The notes beneath the pieces are model-generated. The model had not been told where the DNA came from, did not search any database, and saw only the letters and a program-made list of their open reading frames with translations. A stretch of 64,000 bases of DNA from Myxococcales bacterium (GTDB taxonomy: Bacteria > Myxococcota_A > Polyangia > Polyangiales > Polyangiaceae), in the NCBI GenBank assembly GCA_004193285.1, contig SECP01000006.1, positions 124,001 to 188,000 of the forward strand, read 5' to 3'. Both the position numbers and the translations under genes were made by a program. Positions 1 to 9,336 of this stretch are shown here, piece by piece. Position 1 is the stretch's first letter. Each line of letters begins with the position of its first letter.

Positions 1-1
1 T

Positions 2-751
2 CGCTGCGTCGCCTGGCGGCCGAGCCCTAGCGCCGCGCTCGCATTCCGAGCGACGGTCCTGGTCGGCCTCACCCTCGGATGCAGCGACGCCAGCCACCGC
101 CTTGGCGGAGCTTACGAGCTGAGCGACGGGCTGAGACTCGGTGAGTGCGCCAAGGGCGCCGACCTCGAGAGCATCGATCGGATGGAGGACGCGGACGGAA
201 CCATCGATCCGATCGCGGGGCGAAGCGGGGTGTGGCTGTCGTGGAACGACAAGACCGGCTGGCAAGAGCCGTCCGATCTGAACGAGACCTTCGTCATGAA
301 GGAGCTCGACCCTCCGCGCGGCCGCAGCCACTTCGCGGCCAGTAGCCGGGGCGGCGGCTTCGGCGACTGGGGCGCGCGCATCGGCTTCGAGCTGCAAGTT
401 CAACAAGGCTACGACCTCTCGCGGTACGCAGGGATCACGTTCTGGGCCCGCCGGGGATCGGGCCCCGCGTTCGTGCTGCGCTTCGTCTTGCCGGACCGAG
501 CGACCACACCGCGCGGCAAGCAATGCCTCACCTACGCCTGCAACGATCACTTCGGAGTGGACTTGGTGCTGACGGAAGAGTTCGAGCGCTACTCCTTCGC
601 CTGGTCCGACTTCGAGCAGATCGGTTGGGGGGAGCCGAAGCCGTCGTCGCTGGACGCGGCCGCCGTTTATGCGGTGCACTTTCAGATCGACAAAGAGCAA
701 GACTTCGACTTCACGGTCGACGACATCGCGCTCCTCTGTCATCCGGAGTGA
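2..751 (+). CDS. Carbohydrate-binding-like (CBM11/CIA30-type) lipoprotein, 5' end outside window
   Basis: The reading frame is open from the left edge and has no ATG, GTG or TTG before the internal ATG at 182, so the start lies left of the window. Before that ATG it encodes a hydrophobic stretch ending in a lipobox-like LTLGC (Cys about codon 27 of the visible frame), so this is probably an exported lipoprotein. The rest looks like a beta-sandwich of the CBM11/CIA30 type: an ITFWAR strand, a C-x4-C-x2-HFG segment, and a final FTVDDIALL strand. It resembles the gene at 53752-54465 along most of its length and, more weakly, the next gene at 831. The role is inferred as glycan binding at the cell surface; no catalytic motif is seen. 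Confidence 0.7.
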   Translation, partial: RCVAWRPSPSAALAFRATVLVGLTLGCSDASHRLGGAYELSDGLRLGECAKGADLESIDRMEDADGTIDPIAGRSGVWLSWNDKTGWQEPSDLNETFVMKELDPPRGRSHFAASSRGGGFGDWGARIGFELQVQQGYDLSRYAGITFWARRGSGPAFVLRFVLPDRATTPRGKQCLTYACNDHFGVDLVLTEEFERYSFAWSDFEQIGWGEPKPSSLDAAAVYAVHFQIDKEQDFDFTVDDIALLCHPE

Positions 752-830
752 GCGGCGCCGAAAGTCCGATCGATTGAAGATCGGCCGCACATCTTTCTAG
801 ACGAGTTCGTCGAACAGAAAGGGTGCGTCG

Positions 831-1679
831 ATGAGAGAGCAACTAGCTCAGGGTTGCGGTCTTGCGATCACGTGTGCGATCGCGTTCGGCTCGGTCGCGT
901 GTGATGACGCAGGCAATGGCTTGGTGAATGCGGCCGCGGGTGCGGGTGCGGGTGCGGGTGCGGGTGCGGGTGGCAACGCCGGTAGCGTCGCGGGCAGCCC
1001 ACCGGGTGGGACCGCCGGTTCCGGAGGCGGAGGTGGCGGCGCGGCCGCGCCGGGCACCGCGCTCACGTGGAGCGCAGAAGGGTTCATCGCCAAAGACAGC
1101 AATCCGTTCCAGATCGAAGGCCCCTTCTACTCTTACAGCGACTGCGAGCCGGCTTCCGGTTTGCCGTGCACCATGCCGGACGCGACCATCACCGGCGCGG
1201 ATGGCAAGCCAGGCTGGTCGGTGGACCCGACGCGCGCGTGCCTGAAGGGCACTGCGGTGCAGGTCCAAGACATGATGTTCGCGGCGCAGTGGGGCGCCGG
1301 GCTTGCCCTGGATCTGGCGAGCCCCGGTGGTGAACCGGGCGCCCCCGCGGAGAAGGGCGCATTCAACCTCACTACCGCCAAAATCAGGGGATTTTCCGTC
1401 GACATCGCCGGCACCGCGCCGGCTCGCATCCGCATCAATTTGACGATGAAGGGAGTGGCGGATTCGAGCTTCGTGGATGCGCGCGTCCCCGGGACGACGA
1501 CCTTCGCTATCACGGATGCCAAGCAGGGCACCTGGGTGACGAACAAGACGCCGCTGGACCCGGCCCAAGTCGAAGCGATGCAGTTCCAAGTCTTCACCAC
1601 TTCGGGCAGCACCACGCCTTACGATTTTTGCGTCACCCAAATCCGCGTCATCACGGACGAAGCCTCGGGAGCCCCATGA
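831..1679 (+). CDS. Secreted lipoprotein with Ala-Gly repeat spacer and CBM-like domain
   Basis: 282 aa. An AAAGGG-type ribosome site lies about 12 bases before the ATG. The signal peptide ends at SVAC (Cys24), a plausible lipobox. Residues about 35-75 are a low-complexity Ala-Gly-rich spacer, partly encoded by six perfect GCGGGT units. Residues about 80-275 form a beta-rich domain sharing the AQWGAGLALDL, IRGFSVDIAG and YDFCVTQIRVI strands with the neighbouring carbohydrate-binding-like lipoproteins. The stop overlaps the ATG of the beta-barrel gene by four bases (ATGA), so the two are probably translationally coupled. A role in capturing a glycan for the barrel is inferred only. Confidence 0.75.
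   Translation: MREQLAQGCGLAITCAIAFGSVACDDAGNGLVNAAAGAGAGAGAGAGGNAGSVAGSPPGGTAGSGGGGGGAAAPGTALTWSAEGFIAKDSNPFQIEGPFYSYSDCEPASGLPCTMPDATITGADGKPGWSVDPTRACLKGTAVQVQDMMFAAQWGAGLALDLASPGGEPGAPAEKGAFNLTTAKIRGFSVDIAGTAPARIRINLTMKGVADSSFVDARVPGTTTFAITDAKQGTWVTNKTPLDPAQVEAMQFQVFTTSGSTTPYDFCVTQIRVITDEASGAP
936..971 (+). repeat. Hexanucleotide microsatellite (GCGGGT)x6 inside a lipoprotein gene
   Basis: Six perfect tandem copies of GCGGGT encode alternating Ala-Gly in the spacer after the lipobox. Because the unit is six bases, slippage would change spacer length without breaking the frame. Confidence 0.95.
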
Positions 1680-3514
1680 AGATCCGTCTCACGATCGCGG
1701 CGACCGCTCTTTCCTTCCCGGCTTGGGCCGAGCCAAGCTCCCCGAATCCAACGCCGACGTTACCGGAGCCAGCACCAGCGCCCGCTCGAGCAGCGGCAGC
1801 ACCCAGGCGCCAAAGCCTGGCGGCCTCTCCGGTCACCCGCGGTGGACCGGAGACGAAAGAAGCTCAGTCGAGCTGGCAGACTGAATTTCACGGCTACTTT
1901 CGGGTTCCCTTTCGCGTCGGCCTCGGCTCCCGGGCGGCGCCGCGCGCCGTGGACGAAGGAAAGCAAAGCGAAGCCGACACCGCGGACGTGGCGCCCGGAC
2001 AGAGCCGCACCACGCTCCACGCCCCCATCATCCCGGACGGGCAGTACCTCAGCTGGCAGTCCACCTCTCACAACCGCAGCGATTGGGCGGAGTTGTTCTT
2101 CGGCATCGGCAACGCGTGGGCCAAGGCGACGGTCGGTCTGCAGGGTTACAACTTCACCGACGCCAGCTTCAACGATCCGCAGACCCAGTACGGCATCGGC
2201 CAAGCATTCGTGACGATCACGCCGGATTTGGGATACGAGAACTTGCGGCTCAGCCTCAAGGTCGGCGCGTCTCAAGATCGCTACGGCGCCGCCGGCAGGT
2301 ACGACGCCGGCGAGTACGACACCTACTTGTTCGGCCGCACGCACGTGATCGGAGAGACGCTCCGCGCGGAGTACGACTTGAGTGAGGAGTGGACGCTGTG
2401 GCTGGAGGAAGGCCTCGGTGGCAAGCGCCCGGACCCGAGCAGCTTCAACAACGCGCGCTTCACGATGCTCGCCCACGGGCACGTGGGCTTGAACCGAGGG
2501 CGCGATCTGCAGTTTTCCTCGCACCTTCTGTACAGCTGGGCTCAAGAGGAAGACCGACCCTACGACGTCAGCAAGCAAGCCACGCAGTATGCGAGCTCCG
2601 TCGTGGACTTTTCCGATGGCAAGCTGTGGGTCGCGGGCGCGGACGTGCGCGTGGATCTCGGCGCATGGGGCTACCTCTACGGCGGCTACTCGCACATCGG
2701 GGCGAAGAACGCGCTCGTCGTCGGCCGCGCGCTCGAGGTGCTGCACGCCTCGGGGGGCGGCGAGTACCAGCTCGGCGTGGTCGACAACTACTTCGGCCCC
2801 GGTTGCCGAGCCGCGTTCGACGACCCGGTCGAAGCCGGCGGCCCCACGGAGCGCAAGGGCGGGCTCGCCGGCCCGGGCCCCGTGCCGGCGCCCATCGGCT
2901 GCAGCGCAGGGACGGGCGCGGTGGATTCGGTGCTCGGGCAGTACGAGTTTTCGCTCACGAACTTCCTCCAGCAGCAGGAGGAAGGCGGTCAGAAGTTCTG
3001 GGGCGAGGGCGCCGACTTGAAGCTCGTGCTCTACGGCATGCTCAGCAAAGTGAAGAGCGACTACCGACCGACCGACAAGGCCATCTGGGGCCCGACCGAC
3101 GGCATCACCAAGGTCAAGTACGGGGCGGACCTACAGTACCACGCCACGCCTTCGCTGACGGCTGCGCTACGGTTCGACCGGCTCCAGCCGAATAGCGAGG
3201 TGCCGGAGCAATCCTTCGCCGTGCTATCGCCGCGCCTCGTCTTTAGCTCCAACTGGGTGACGCGCGAGCAGCTGACGTTTCAATACTCGCGCTACCTTTA
3301 CAACCGCCGTGAATGCGTGGGCGCGGTTTCACCGGCGGACTTTTCCAGGCTGCGAAGCACGGGCTCCGCGCTGTGCGTCCAGCCGCCACCTGCCGCGACA
3401 CCGCCGGACGGCTTCGGCATCAATTCCGAGGTTCAAGACGGCGACCTTCGGAGCGCACCAACGCTACGCCCCGACCTCAACGTGTTCAAGATCGAGGCGA
3501 CGTTCTGGTGGTGA
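1676..3514 (+). CDS. Outer-membrane beta-barrel protein
   Basis: 612 aa from the ATG that overlaps the previous stop (ATGA). The frame continues upstream, but only this start gives a clean signal peptide (MKIRLTIAATALSFPAWA). A Pro/Ala-rich segment (about 20-55) follows, then a long region of alternating aromatic and polar residues typical of porin strands. The protein ends in FKIEATFWW, an aromatic C-terminus typical of barrels inserted by BamA. Length is compatible with a 16-18 strand porin. Coupling to two carbohydrate-binding-like lipoproteins suggests glycan or oligosaccharide uptake. No family was recognised, so substrate is unknown. Confidence 0.7.
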   Translation: MKIRLTIAATALSFPAWAEPSSPNPTPTLPEPAPAPARAAAAPRRQSLAASPVTRGGPETKEAQSSWQTEFHGYFRVPFRVGLGSRAAPRAVDEGKQSEADTADVAPGQSRTTLHAPIIPDGQYLSWQSTSHNRSDWAELFFGIGNAWAKATVGLQGYNFTDASFNDPQTQYGIGQAFVTITPDLGYENLRLSLKVGASQDRYGAAGRYDAGEYDTYLFGRTHVIGETLRAEYDLSEEWTLWLEEGLGGKRPDPSSFNNARFTMLAHGHVGLNRGRDLQFSSHLLYSWAQEEDRPYDVSKQATQYASSVVDFSDGKLWVAGADVRVDLGAWGYLYGGYSHIGAKNALVVGRALEVLHASGGGEYQLGVVDNYFGPGCRAAFDDPVEAGGPTERKGGLAGPGPVPAPIGCSAGTGAVDSVLGQYEFSLTNFLQQQEEGGQKFWGEGADLKLVLYGMLSKVKSDYRPTDKAIWGPTDGITKVKYGADLQYHATPSLTAALRFDRLQPNSEVPEQSFAVLSPRLVFSSNWVTREQLTFQYSRYLYNRRECVGAVSPADFSRLRSTGSALCVQPPPAATPPDGFGINSEVQDGDLRSAPTLRPDLNVFKIEATFWW

Positions 3515-3516
3515 GG

Positions 3517-4359
3517 TTACGCCCTCGTTCGCGCCGGGACGAACCGCAGCATGGCTTCGATGCGCTCGCGGTGAGCGCGCGGGATCGGCAAAGTACTGAA
3601 GAGCGACAAGCGCATGCCGGTCAGCAGTGCCTTGAGCGCGACCACGATGGCGACGAAGGCTACCCACGACGATTGCTGGGCGTTGGCCATGGCGATCGCG
3701 AAGGCAGCCCAGGCAATGACGAAAGGCACGACCGGGTCCAAAAATAGCCCGCCCACCGCGACCGCTACGAGGCCGGCAAACGCGACCAGCACCGACGTCC
3801 ACAGCGGCTCCGAGAGCGGAAACCCGCTCCAACCCGCCGCAGAGAAGGCGATATTGAAGTTGGCAAGGGTGGCGACCGAGAGCCAACCCAGCCACAGCCC
3901 AAACGGCACGCGCCACCAGTGGCTCAGATGCTCGCTGACCAGGTGATCGCTCACCATCGAATACATGACGATGGCGGACACGAGGGTAGCGGCGATGATC
4001 AACGTGCTAGGTCCCAGCTGCTCTTGGCTGAACAGCGAGACCCACAGGCTCGCCAGCGCATTCGTGAGCAGCATCCACGGGGCAACGCGGTCGTGCATGA
4101 CCACGCCCAACTGCTTCGGCATCAGGGCGAGCACGGCGTACACCAGGGAAGCGCCGTAGATGAGGCCCCAAATCGCGAATGCGTAGCCTGCCGGGGTGAA
4201 CAGCGTCGGGTACGCGTGACTGACGTCCGCGACGGTCGGCGCGGCCGCACCCACGCGTGAGTAAACGAAGTTGTACGTCACGTTGGCGACCACGCCGACC
4301 AACGCGGCGAGTCGCCAGGGGTGCTGAAAGAGGGTCTTGGGCTCGGCTATGCCATACAT
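3517..4359 (-). CDS. TspO/MBR-related multi-pass membrane protein
   Basis: 280 aa with about eight hydrophobic helices. The segment FTPAGYAFAIWGLIY (about 54-68) and scattered Trp residues match the extended, TspO-like tryptophan-rich membrane protein group rather than the compact 160-residue TspO itself. Family members bind tetrapyrroles or similar ligands; that function is not provable here. A GAGGAG sequence lies about nine bases before the ATG. It converges with the beta-barrel gene with only two bases between stop codons, and lies downstream of a large stem-loop at 4394-4468. Confidence 0.6.
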   Translation of the reverse strand: MYGIAEPKTLFQHPWRLAALVGVVANVTYNFVYSRVGAAAPTVADVSHAYPTLFTPAGYAFAIWGLIYGASLVYAVLALMPKQLGVVMHDRVAPWMLLTNALASLWVSLFSQEQLGPSTLIIAATLVSAIVMYSMVSDHLVSEHLSHWWRVPFGLWLGWLSVATLANFNIAFSAAGWSGFPLSEPLWTSVLVAFAGLVAVAVGGLFLDPVVPFVIAWAAFAIAMANAQQSSWVAFVAIVVALKALLTGMRLSLFSTLPIPRAHRERIEAMLRFVPARTRA

Positions 4360-4393
4360 GCTCCATCTCCTCAGTTAGCTGCGTTGCGACCCT

Positions 4394-4468
4394 GGCCACG
4401 GACGGTGCGACCACGTGAGCGCTTGCGTCGGGGAGTACGAAGCGCGCGTCGTCGCACCGTCCGTGGCC
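4394..4468. repeat. Perfect 18-bp inverted repeat forming a long stem-loop
   Basis: The arms at 4394-4411 and 4451-4468 are exact reverse complements (GGCCACGGACGGTGCGAC and its complement). Inside the 39-base loop a second stem pairs 4419-4424 with 4440-4445. It sits in the 154-base gap between a small lipoprotein gene and the TspO-like gene, both read on the minus strand. There is no T-tract on either side, so it does not look like a simple intrinsic terminator. A REP/MITE-like element, an RNA processing site or an attenuator are possible. Confidence 0.8.
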
Positions 4469-4513
4469 TGCAAAATGCCGGCCATTGCCCGCGCAAGGCG
4501 GGCGGCGGCAGGC

Positions 4514-5002
4514 TTAGTCCACCTTGTCGATGGCCTTCTTCAGCTCATCGACGGCTTTGTTCACGCGGCCCTTGGCGTCGTCCCAGGTGATGGCCGAGGC
4601 CAGCTCGAGCGAGCGGTACTCGGTCGCCACGTTTTCGCGCAGGGTGCGGATGTTGGGCAGCGCTGCGTCGAGCTCCGCCTTGGACTTGCCCTTCTCCGTC
4701 TTGGCCTTGGCGTCCAGGTCAGCGATGCTCTTGTCGACCTTGACGAGGTCCTCGGTCACGTCGTGCCGATAGTCCTCGCGAAGCTTCAGGAAGTTGGCCT
4801 GCGCGTCCGCGACCTTCTTGTCGGCCTCGGCCTGGGCAGCATTGATCTTGTCCGTAGCCTCGCGATTGGCCTCGTTGACCTTGTTGTCGGCCTCGGCACG
4901 GGCCTCGTCTGCCTTGCGCTGCTCGTCTTGTGCCTTGTTGCAGCCAGCGGCCAGCGAGAGAGAGAGAGCCATGCACACCGATACTGTAGTGAAGCGAATC
5001 AT
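4514..5002 (-). CDS. Small coiled-coil lipoprotein
   Basis: 162 aa. A good GGAGG site precedes the ATG. The signal peptide ends at the lipobox LAAGC (Cys21). The mature part is highly charged, with Ala/Glu/Lys/Asp heptads (EARAEADNKVNEANREA and similar), and is predicted to be almost wholly alpha-helical coiled coil. It resembles envelope-spanning or periplasmic helical lipoproteins in general appearance, but no family is named. It may share a transcript with the TspO-like gene across the stem-loop. Confidence 0.75.
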   Translation of the reverse strand: MIRFTTVSVCMALSLSLAAGCNKAQDEQRKADEARAEADNKVNEANREATDKINAAQAEADKKVADAQANFLKLREDYRHDVTEDLVKVDKSIADLDAKAKTEKGKSKAELDAALPNIRTLRENVATEYRSLELASAITWDDAKGRVNKAVDELKKAIDKVD

Positions 5003-5150
5003 GATGCCTCCGGTTACGTGTTGACGTGCATGGCAACAGCAAGGCGCGTGCCGCGACGCGTAACCGCGCTTTCGAGCGAATTTGGCGACTTACGTGTTTC
5101 TAGGCGAGGCAGAAAGACTCGCGCGAGGCCAGGTGCAGCGCGCAGGCCAT

Positions 5151-5167
5151 GACAATCACCGACAATC
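5151..5167. promoter_or_regulatory. Direct repeat GACAATC with 10-bp period
   Basis: Two GACAATC copies (5151-5157 and 5161-5167) are spaced by one helical turn in the gap between the selO stop and the small lipoprotein start. They could be an operator for the lipoprotein gene; the evidence is only the repeat and its position. Confidence 0.3.
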
Positions 5168-5185
5168 TGACGTGGATCGCTGACA

Positions 5186-6805
5186 TCAAGAGCTGCAAGA
5201 GAGCATCGAGCAGCCGGGCCGGTTGCGAGCCCACTCCGGCCGCTTCTCCGCGTAGCGCTCTCGGCCCGGTTGCTCATCGAAGGGTCGCTGCAGCACGCCC
5301 AATAGCTCTTGGACCACGCTGCCATCTCCCTGCTCGGCCGCGTCGATCGCGAGCTGCGCCACGTAGTTTCGGAGCACGAATTTCGGATTCACGGCGTTCA
5401 TGCGGCGCCGGCGATCTTCGTCGCTGGTGCCGTCTTCTTTCACCCGCGCTGCGTAGCGTCGCAGCCACTGCGCGAGGCCAGCGCGGTGCTCGGCGCTCAC
5501 GTTTGCCGGTTCGTAGAACGCAATCTCCAGCGGGGCCAGGAGCTCGGCGTCGGTCGTCGCGAGCGTCGAGACGTCGGCCAGGTGGCGATAGAACAGAGTC
5601 ATGTCCGTCTCTGCGGAAGCGAGCAGCTCCGTGAGGTCCGAAGCGAGGGTCGCGTCGGGGATGCGAGCCGCTCCCTGCGGTGTGAGCTCGGCATCGTTGA
5701 GCGATGAGAGCCCGAGCTTCGCCGCGACCGAAGCCGCGCGCGCGGAATCCAGCGTCTGCCCATAAATCTCCAGCGAGGATTCCAGGGCCGCAACGTCTGG
5801 CACCAGCGGGTAGAGCGCGTTGGCAAGACAGACCAAATTCCAGAGCGCCACCCGCGGCTGCATCCCGTACCGGTAGCGTCGGCCTTGAGCGTCCGTGATA
5901 TTCGGGGTCCAATCCGGCGCGAAGTCGTCCAAGAAGCCGTACGGCCCGTAGTCGATCGTGAGGCCCAGAATGGACATGTTGTCGGTGTTCATGACCCCGT
6001 GAACGAAGCCCACGCTCATCCACTTGTTGACGAGCTCCGCCGTCCGCCGCGCCACTTCCGACAGCCAGGCGACGTACACGTCGGCGGATGGCTCGCCGAG
6101 CTCCGGAAAGTAGTTACGAATCGTGAAGTCTGCGAGCGTGCGGAGCAGCGCAACGTCCTTTCGGGATGAGGGCAGCTCGAAGTTGCCGAAACGAAGGAAG
6201 GACGGCGCCACCCGGCACACCACCGCGCCGGGCTCCTCGCGAGGGTGACCGTCGTACAGGATGTCGCGCAGGACGTGCTCCCCCGTGCCCACGAGCGATA
6301 GCGCCCGCGTCGTGGGAACGCCGAGGTGGTGCATCGCTTCGCTGCACAAGAACTCGCGGACGCTCGAGCGCATGACCGCGCGGCCGTCCGCCCGGCGCGA
6401 GTAAGGAGTCGGGCCTGCGCCCTTCAGCTGCAGCTCCCAATGCTCACCGCGGCTGGTCTTCACCTCGCCGAGGCTGATCGCGCGACCATCCCCGAGCTGC
6501 CCGGCCCAATTTCCGAATTGATGGCCGCCGTAGCACGCGGCCGCGGGGTCCATCCCCGGCAGCAAACGATTGCCCGCAAAAACCTCCGCGAACTCCGAGC
6601 TCTGGGTGAAAGACTCCGGCAGCTCGAGCAGCTCCGCAACCTCGCCCGCTACCGCCAGCGTCCGTGGCTCGCGCACTGGCGTCGGCAGCACGCGAGACAG
6701 CGCCGCTCCGTGCACCTGGCGCGTCCGGTTCTCCACGTTTGGGTCCACCGGCAAGCTCTGAAGGGCCCGGTTTTCGAATCGAAGCATGCGCGCCAGGCTT
6801 AGCAC
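5186..6805 (-). CDS. selO: Protein adenylyltransferase SelO (YdiU/UPF0061)
   Basis: 539 aa, about the size of E. coli SelO (YdiU, 478) plus a modest extension. SelO is a pseudokinase that AMPylates proteins, binding ATP in an inverted orientation. Visible signatures are YGGHQFGNWAGQLGDGRA (about 92-109), LKGAGPTPYSR with the nucleotide-binding Lys128, and HGVMNTDNMSI with the metal-binding Asn/Asp pair. It ends in SCSS; eukaryotic SelO carries selenocysteine at the equivalent third-from-last position, where this protein has Cys537. Either M1 or M7 could start the protein. The start faces the DUF2721 gene with only 35 bases between start codons, so the promoters must overlap. Confidence 0.93.
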   Translation of the reverse strand: MLSLARMLRFENRALQSLPVDPNVENRTRQVHGAALSRVLPTPVREPRTLAVAGEVAELLELPESFTQSSEFAEVFAGNRLLPGMDPAAACYGGHQFGNWAGQLGDGRAISLGEVKTSRGEHWELQLKGAGPTPYSRRADGRAVMRSSVREFLCSEAMHHLGVPTTRALSLVGTGEHVLRDILYDGHPREEPGAVVCRVAPSFLRFGNFELPSSRKDVALLRTLADFTIRNYFPELGEPSADVYVAWLSEVARRTAELVNKWMSVGFVHGVMNTDNMSILGLTIDYGPYGFLDDFAPDWTPNITDAQGRRYRYGMQPRVALWNLVCLANALYPLVPDVAALESSLEIYGQTLDSARAASVAAKLGLSSLNDAELTPQGAARIPDATLASDLTELLASAETDMTLFYRHLADVSTLATTDAELLAPLEIAFYEPANVSAEHRAGLAQWLRRYAARVKEDGTSDEDRRRRMNAVNPKFVLRNYVAQLAIDAAEQGDGSVVQELLGVLQRPFDEQPGRERYAEKRPEWARNRPGCSMLSCSS

Positions 6806-6840
6806 GGGCGCCGCTCGTGCTACCGTGGGTGCGGTTTCCG

Positions 6841-7341
6841 ATGCCGAGCAGCCTGGTCGCGGACGTCCTGGGAGCCATGATTACCCCCGCCGTCCTGATC
6901 TCGGCGGGCGGCACCCTGGTGCTCTCCACCTCCAACCGCCTCAGCCGCGTGGTGGACAGGGTGCGGGTGCTCGCCGTTGACGCGGAGAAGCTGGTCGCGG
7001 CCTCGCCCGGCGCCGCGCCCCCCAGCGCGCGGGAGCTCGGTAAACGAAAGTTGATCAAGAACCAACTGCGGGACTTGTCGAAACGCGCGCTCCTGCTGCG
7101 CTCCGCGATCGCCGCCCTCTACGTCGCGATCGCCTTCCTGATCGCGACCAGCATCGGGGTGGGTGTTTTTACCGCCCTGGGCTTCGACTACGCGGCGCTG
7201 CCGATCACGCTCGGCATGCTCGGCACCGGCGGTTTGCTATGGGCGACCTCGCTTCTGGTGCGCGAGGCGCGGCTGGCCATCGCCTCGACCCTGGAGGAGA
7301 TGGCCTACGCGACCGAAGTGCTACGCAACCAGCCGCAGTAG
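6841..7341 (+). CDS. DUF2721 membrane protein
   Basis: 166 aa from the ATG at 6841. The frame extends 59 codons further upstream, but that part overlaps selO and is Pro/Ala/Arg-rich, so it is probably not translated. MITPAVLISAGGTLVLSTS near the N-terminus followed by NRLSRVVDRVR is the DUF2721 hallmark. There are three hydrophobic helices (about 5-25, 88-110, 115-135), with a Lys/Arg-rich loop between the first and second. The family's function is unknown. Confidence 0.8.
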   Translation: MPSSLVADVLGAMITPAVLISAGGTLVLSTSNRLSRVVDRVRVLAVDAEKLVAASPGAAPPSARELGKRKLIKNQLRDLSKRALLLRSAIAALYVAIAFLIATSIGVGVFTALGFDYAALPITLGMLGTGGLLWATSLLVREARLAIASTLEEMAYATEVLRNQPQ

Positions 7342-7449
7342 CGGCAATAGCGCTCGAGCTGCGGGCGCTTTTCTCTGTTGCCAAACTCGCAAGACGCTCT
7401 TGCCACTGATGCGGATTGCGCAACGAAGCGGCTCCGGTAGGCTTCGGGA

Positions 7450-9333
7450 ATGACCGTCCCCAACGGGTTCCGAAGCCGCACCACCACCGCCGGCCGCAAC
7501 ATGGCCGGCGCGCGCTCCTTGTGGCGCGCCACCGGCATGCAGGACGCCGATTTCGAGAAGCCGATCATCGCGATCGCCAACAGCTTCACCCAGTTCGTGC
7601 CCGGCCACGTGCACCTGTGGGACATCGGCCAGCGCGTGAAGAAGGTCATCGACGAGGCCGGCGGCTGGGGCGTGGAGTTCAACACCATCGCCGTGGACGA
7701 CGGCATCGCGATGGGTCACGGCGGCATGCTCTATTCGCTGCCGAGCCGCGATCTCATCGCGGACAGCGTGGAGTACATGGTGAACGCACACTGCGCGGAC
7801 GCGCTGGTGTGCATCTCCAACTGCGACAAGATCACCCCCGGGATGCTGATGGCGGCGATGCGCCTGAACATCCCCACCATCTTCGTCTCGGGCGGGCCGA
7901 TGGAGGCCGGTAAGATCGTCGGCACCCACGACCGAGACGGCAAGCCGACCATCCGAAAGCTGGACCTCATCGACTCCATGATCGCGGCCAGCGACGCCAA
8001 GGTGAGCGACGCCGAGCTGCTCGAGATGGAGCGCTCCGCCTGTCCCACCTGCGGCTCCTGCTCGGGCATGTTCACCGCCAACAGCATGAACTGTTTGAAC
8101 GAGGCGCTCGGCTTGGCCCTGCCCGGCAACGGCACGCTGCTGGCCACCCACGCGCGGCGCTGGGAGCTGTTCGAGGCTGCCTCCAGGCGCATCGTGGAGA
8201 TGGCCAAGCAGCACTACGTGGGCGGCGACAAGAGCGTGCTCCCGCGCAGCATCGCGACCTTCGACGCCTTCGAGAACGCCATGGCCCTGGACATCGCGAT
8301 GGGCGGCTCCACCAACACCGTGCTGCACATCCTGGCGATCGCGCACGAAGCCGGCGTGAGCTTCACGATGGCGGACATGGACCGGATGAGCCGCAAAGTG
8401 CCGAACCTGTGCAAGGTCGCGCCGAGCAGCTCCTACCACGTGGAGGACGTGCACCGCGCGGGCGGCATCTTCACGATCCTGGGCCAGCTGGACAAGGCCG
8501 GCCTCCTACACCGCCACGTCGGCACCGTTCACGCGAAGACCATCGGCGAAGCCGTAGACGAGCATGACGTGCATCGCCCGACCGCCAGCGCCGCGGCCAA
8601 GGCGCGCGCCCTCGCCGCGCCGGGCGGCGTGGCGACCAAGGTGGCCTTCTCGCAGGACAAGTACTTCAAGGAAGCGGACACGGATCTGGAGCGCGGCTGC
8701 ATTCGGGACGCCGAGCACGCTTTCAGCAAAGAGGGCGGGCTCGCCGTGCTGTTCGGTAACTTCGCCCAAGACGGCTGCATCGTCAAAACCGCGGGGGTGG
8801 ACGAGTCGATCTGGAAGTTCCAAGGCCCCGCGCGCGTGTTCCACTCGCAGGACGCCGCCTGCGACGCGATCATGGCCGACAAGATTCAGGCGGGGGACGT
8901 GGTCGTCATCGTCTACGAAGGCCCTCGCGGCGGCCCCGGCATGCAAGAGATGCTGTACCCGACCTCGTTCTTGAAGGGCAAAGGGCTCGGCAAGGCTTGC
9001 GCGCTGATCACGGACGGTCGCTTCTCCGGCGGCACGAGCGGGCTCAGCATCGGGCACGTCTCGCCGGAAGCGGCGGAGGGCGGCGCCATCGGCCTGATCG
9101 AGGAGGGCGACCTCATCAAGATCGACATCCCGGGGCGCACGATCAACGTGGACCTCACGGACGCCCAGCTCGCCGAGCGCCGTGGCCGGATGCTCGCCAA
9201 AGGTAAAGACGCGTTCCGCCCGAACCGCGACCGCTACGTTTCGCAGGCGCTGCAGGCCTACGCGCTCATGACCACCAGCGCGGCGATGGGCGCGGTGCGA
9301 GACGTGTCGCAGCTCGAGCGCAAGCACAGCTGA
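7450..9333 (+). CDS. ilvD: Dihydroxy-acid dehydratase
   Basis: 627 aa (E. coli IlvD is 616). It converts 2,3-dihydroxy-3-methylbutanoate and -pentanoate to the 2-keto acids for valine, isoleucine, leucine and pantothenate. Fe-S cluster ligands are visible in [11 protein letters not shown] and in [36 protein letters not shown] is the C-terminal signature. The length and the [11 protein letters not shown] motif fit the E. coli-type enzyme. No other ilv or leu gene is adjacent. A protease-like gene starts three bases after the stop. Confidence 0.97.
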   Translation: MTVPNGFRSRTTTAGRNMAGARSLWRATGMQDADFEKPIIAIANSFTQFVPGHVHLWDIGQRVKKVIDEAGGWGVEFNTIAVDDGIAMGHGGMLYSLPSRDLIADSVEYMVNAHCADALVCISNCDKITPGMLMAAMRLNIPTIFVSGGPMEAGKIVGTHDRDGKPTIRKLDLIDSMIAASDAKVSDAELLEMERSACPTCGSCSGMFTANSMNCLNEALGLALPGNGTLLATHARRWELFEAASRRIVEMAKQHYVGGDKSVLPRSIATFDAFENAMALDIAMGGSTNTVLHILAIAHEAGVSFTMADMDRMSRKVPNLCKVAPSSSYHVEDVHRAGGIFTILGQLDKAGLLHRHVGTVHAKTIGEAVDEHDVHRPTASAAAKARALAAPGGVATKVAFSQDKYFKEADTDLERGCIRDAEHAFSKEGGLAVLFGNFAQDGCIVKTAGVDESIWKFQGPARVFHSQDAACDAIMADKIQAGDVVVIVYEGPRGGPGMQEMLYPTSFLKGKGLGKACALITDGRFSGGTSGLSIGHVSPEAAEGGAIGLIEEGDLIKIDIPGRTINVDLTDAQLAERRGRMLAKGKDAFRPNRDRYVSQALQAYALMTTSAAMGAVRDVSQLERKHS

Positions 9334-9336
9334 GCC

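Noticed and set aside
766..784. CCGATC/GATCGG hairpin after the left-edge gene as terminator
   Set aside because: The stem is only 6 bp and no T-tract follows; it lies just before a gene likely to be in the same operon.
7321..8454. 377-codon open frame antisense to ilvD
   Set aside because: Translation is Arg/Ala/His-rich with no motif; ilvD on the other strand is unmistakable. In high-GC DNA, antisense frames are often open.
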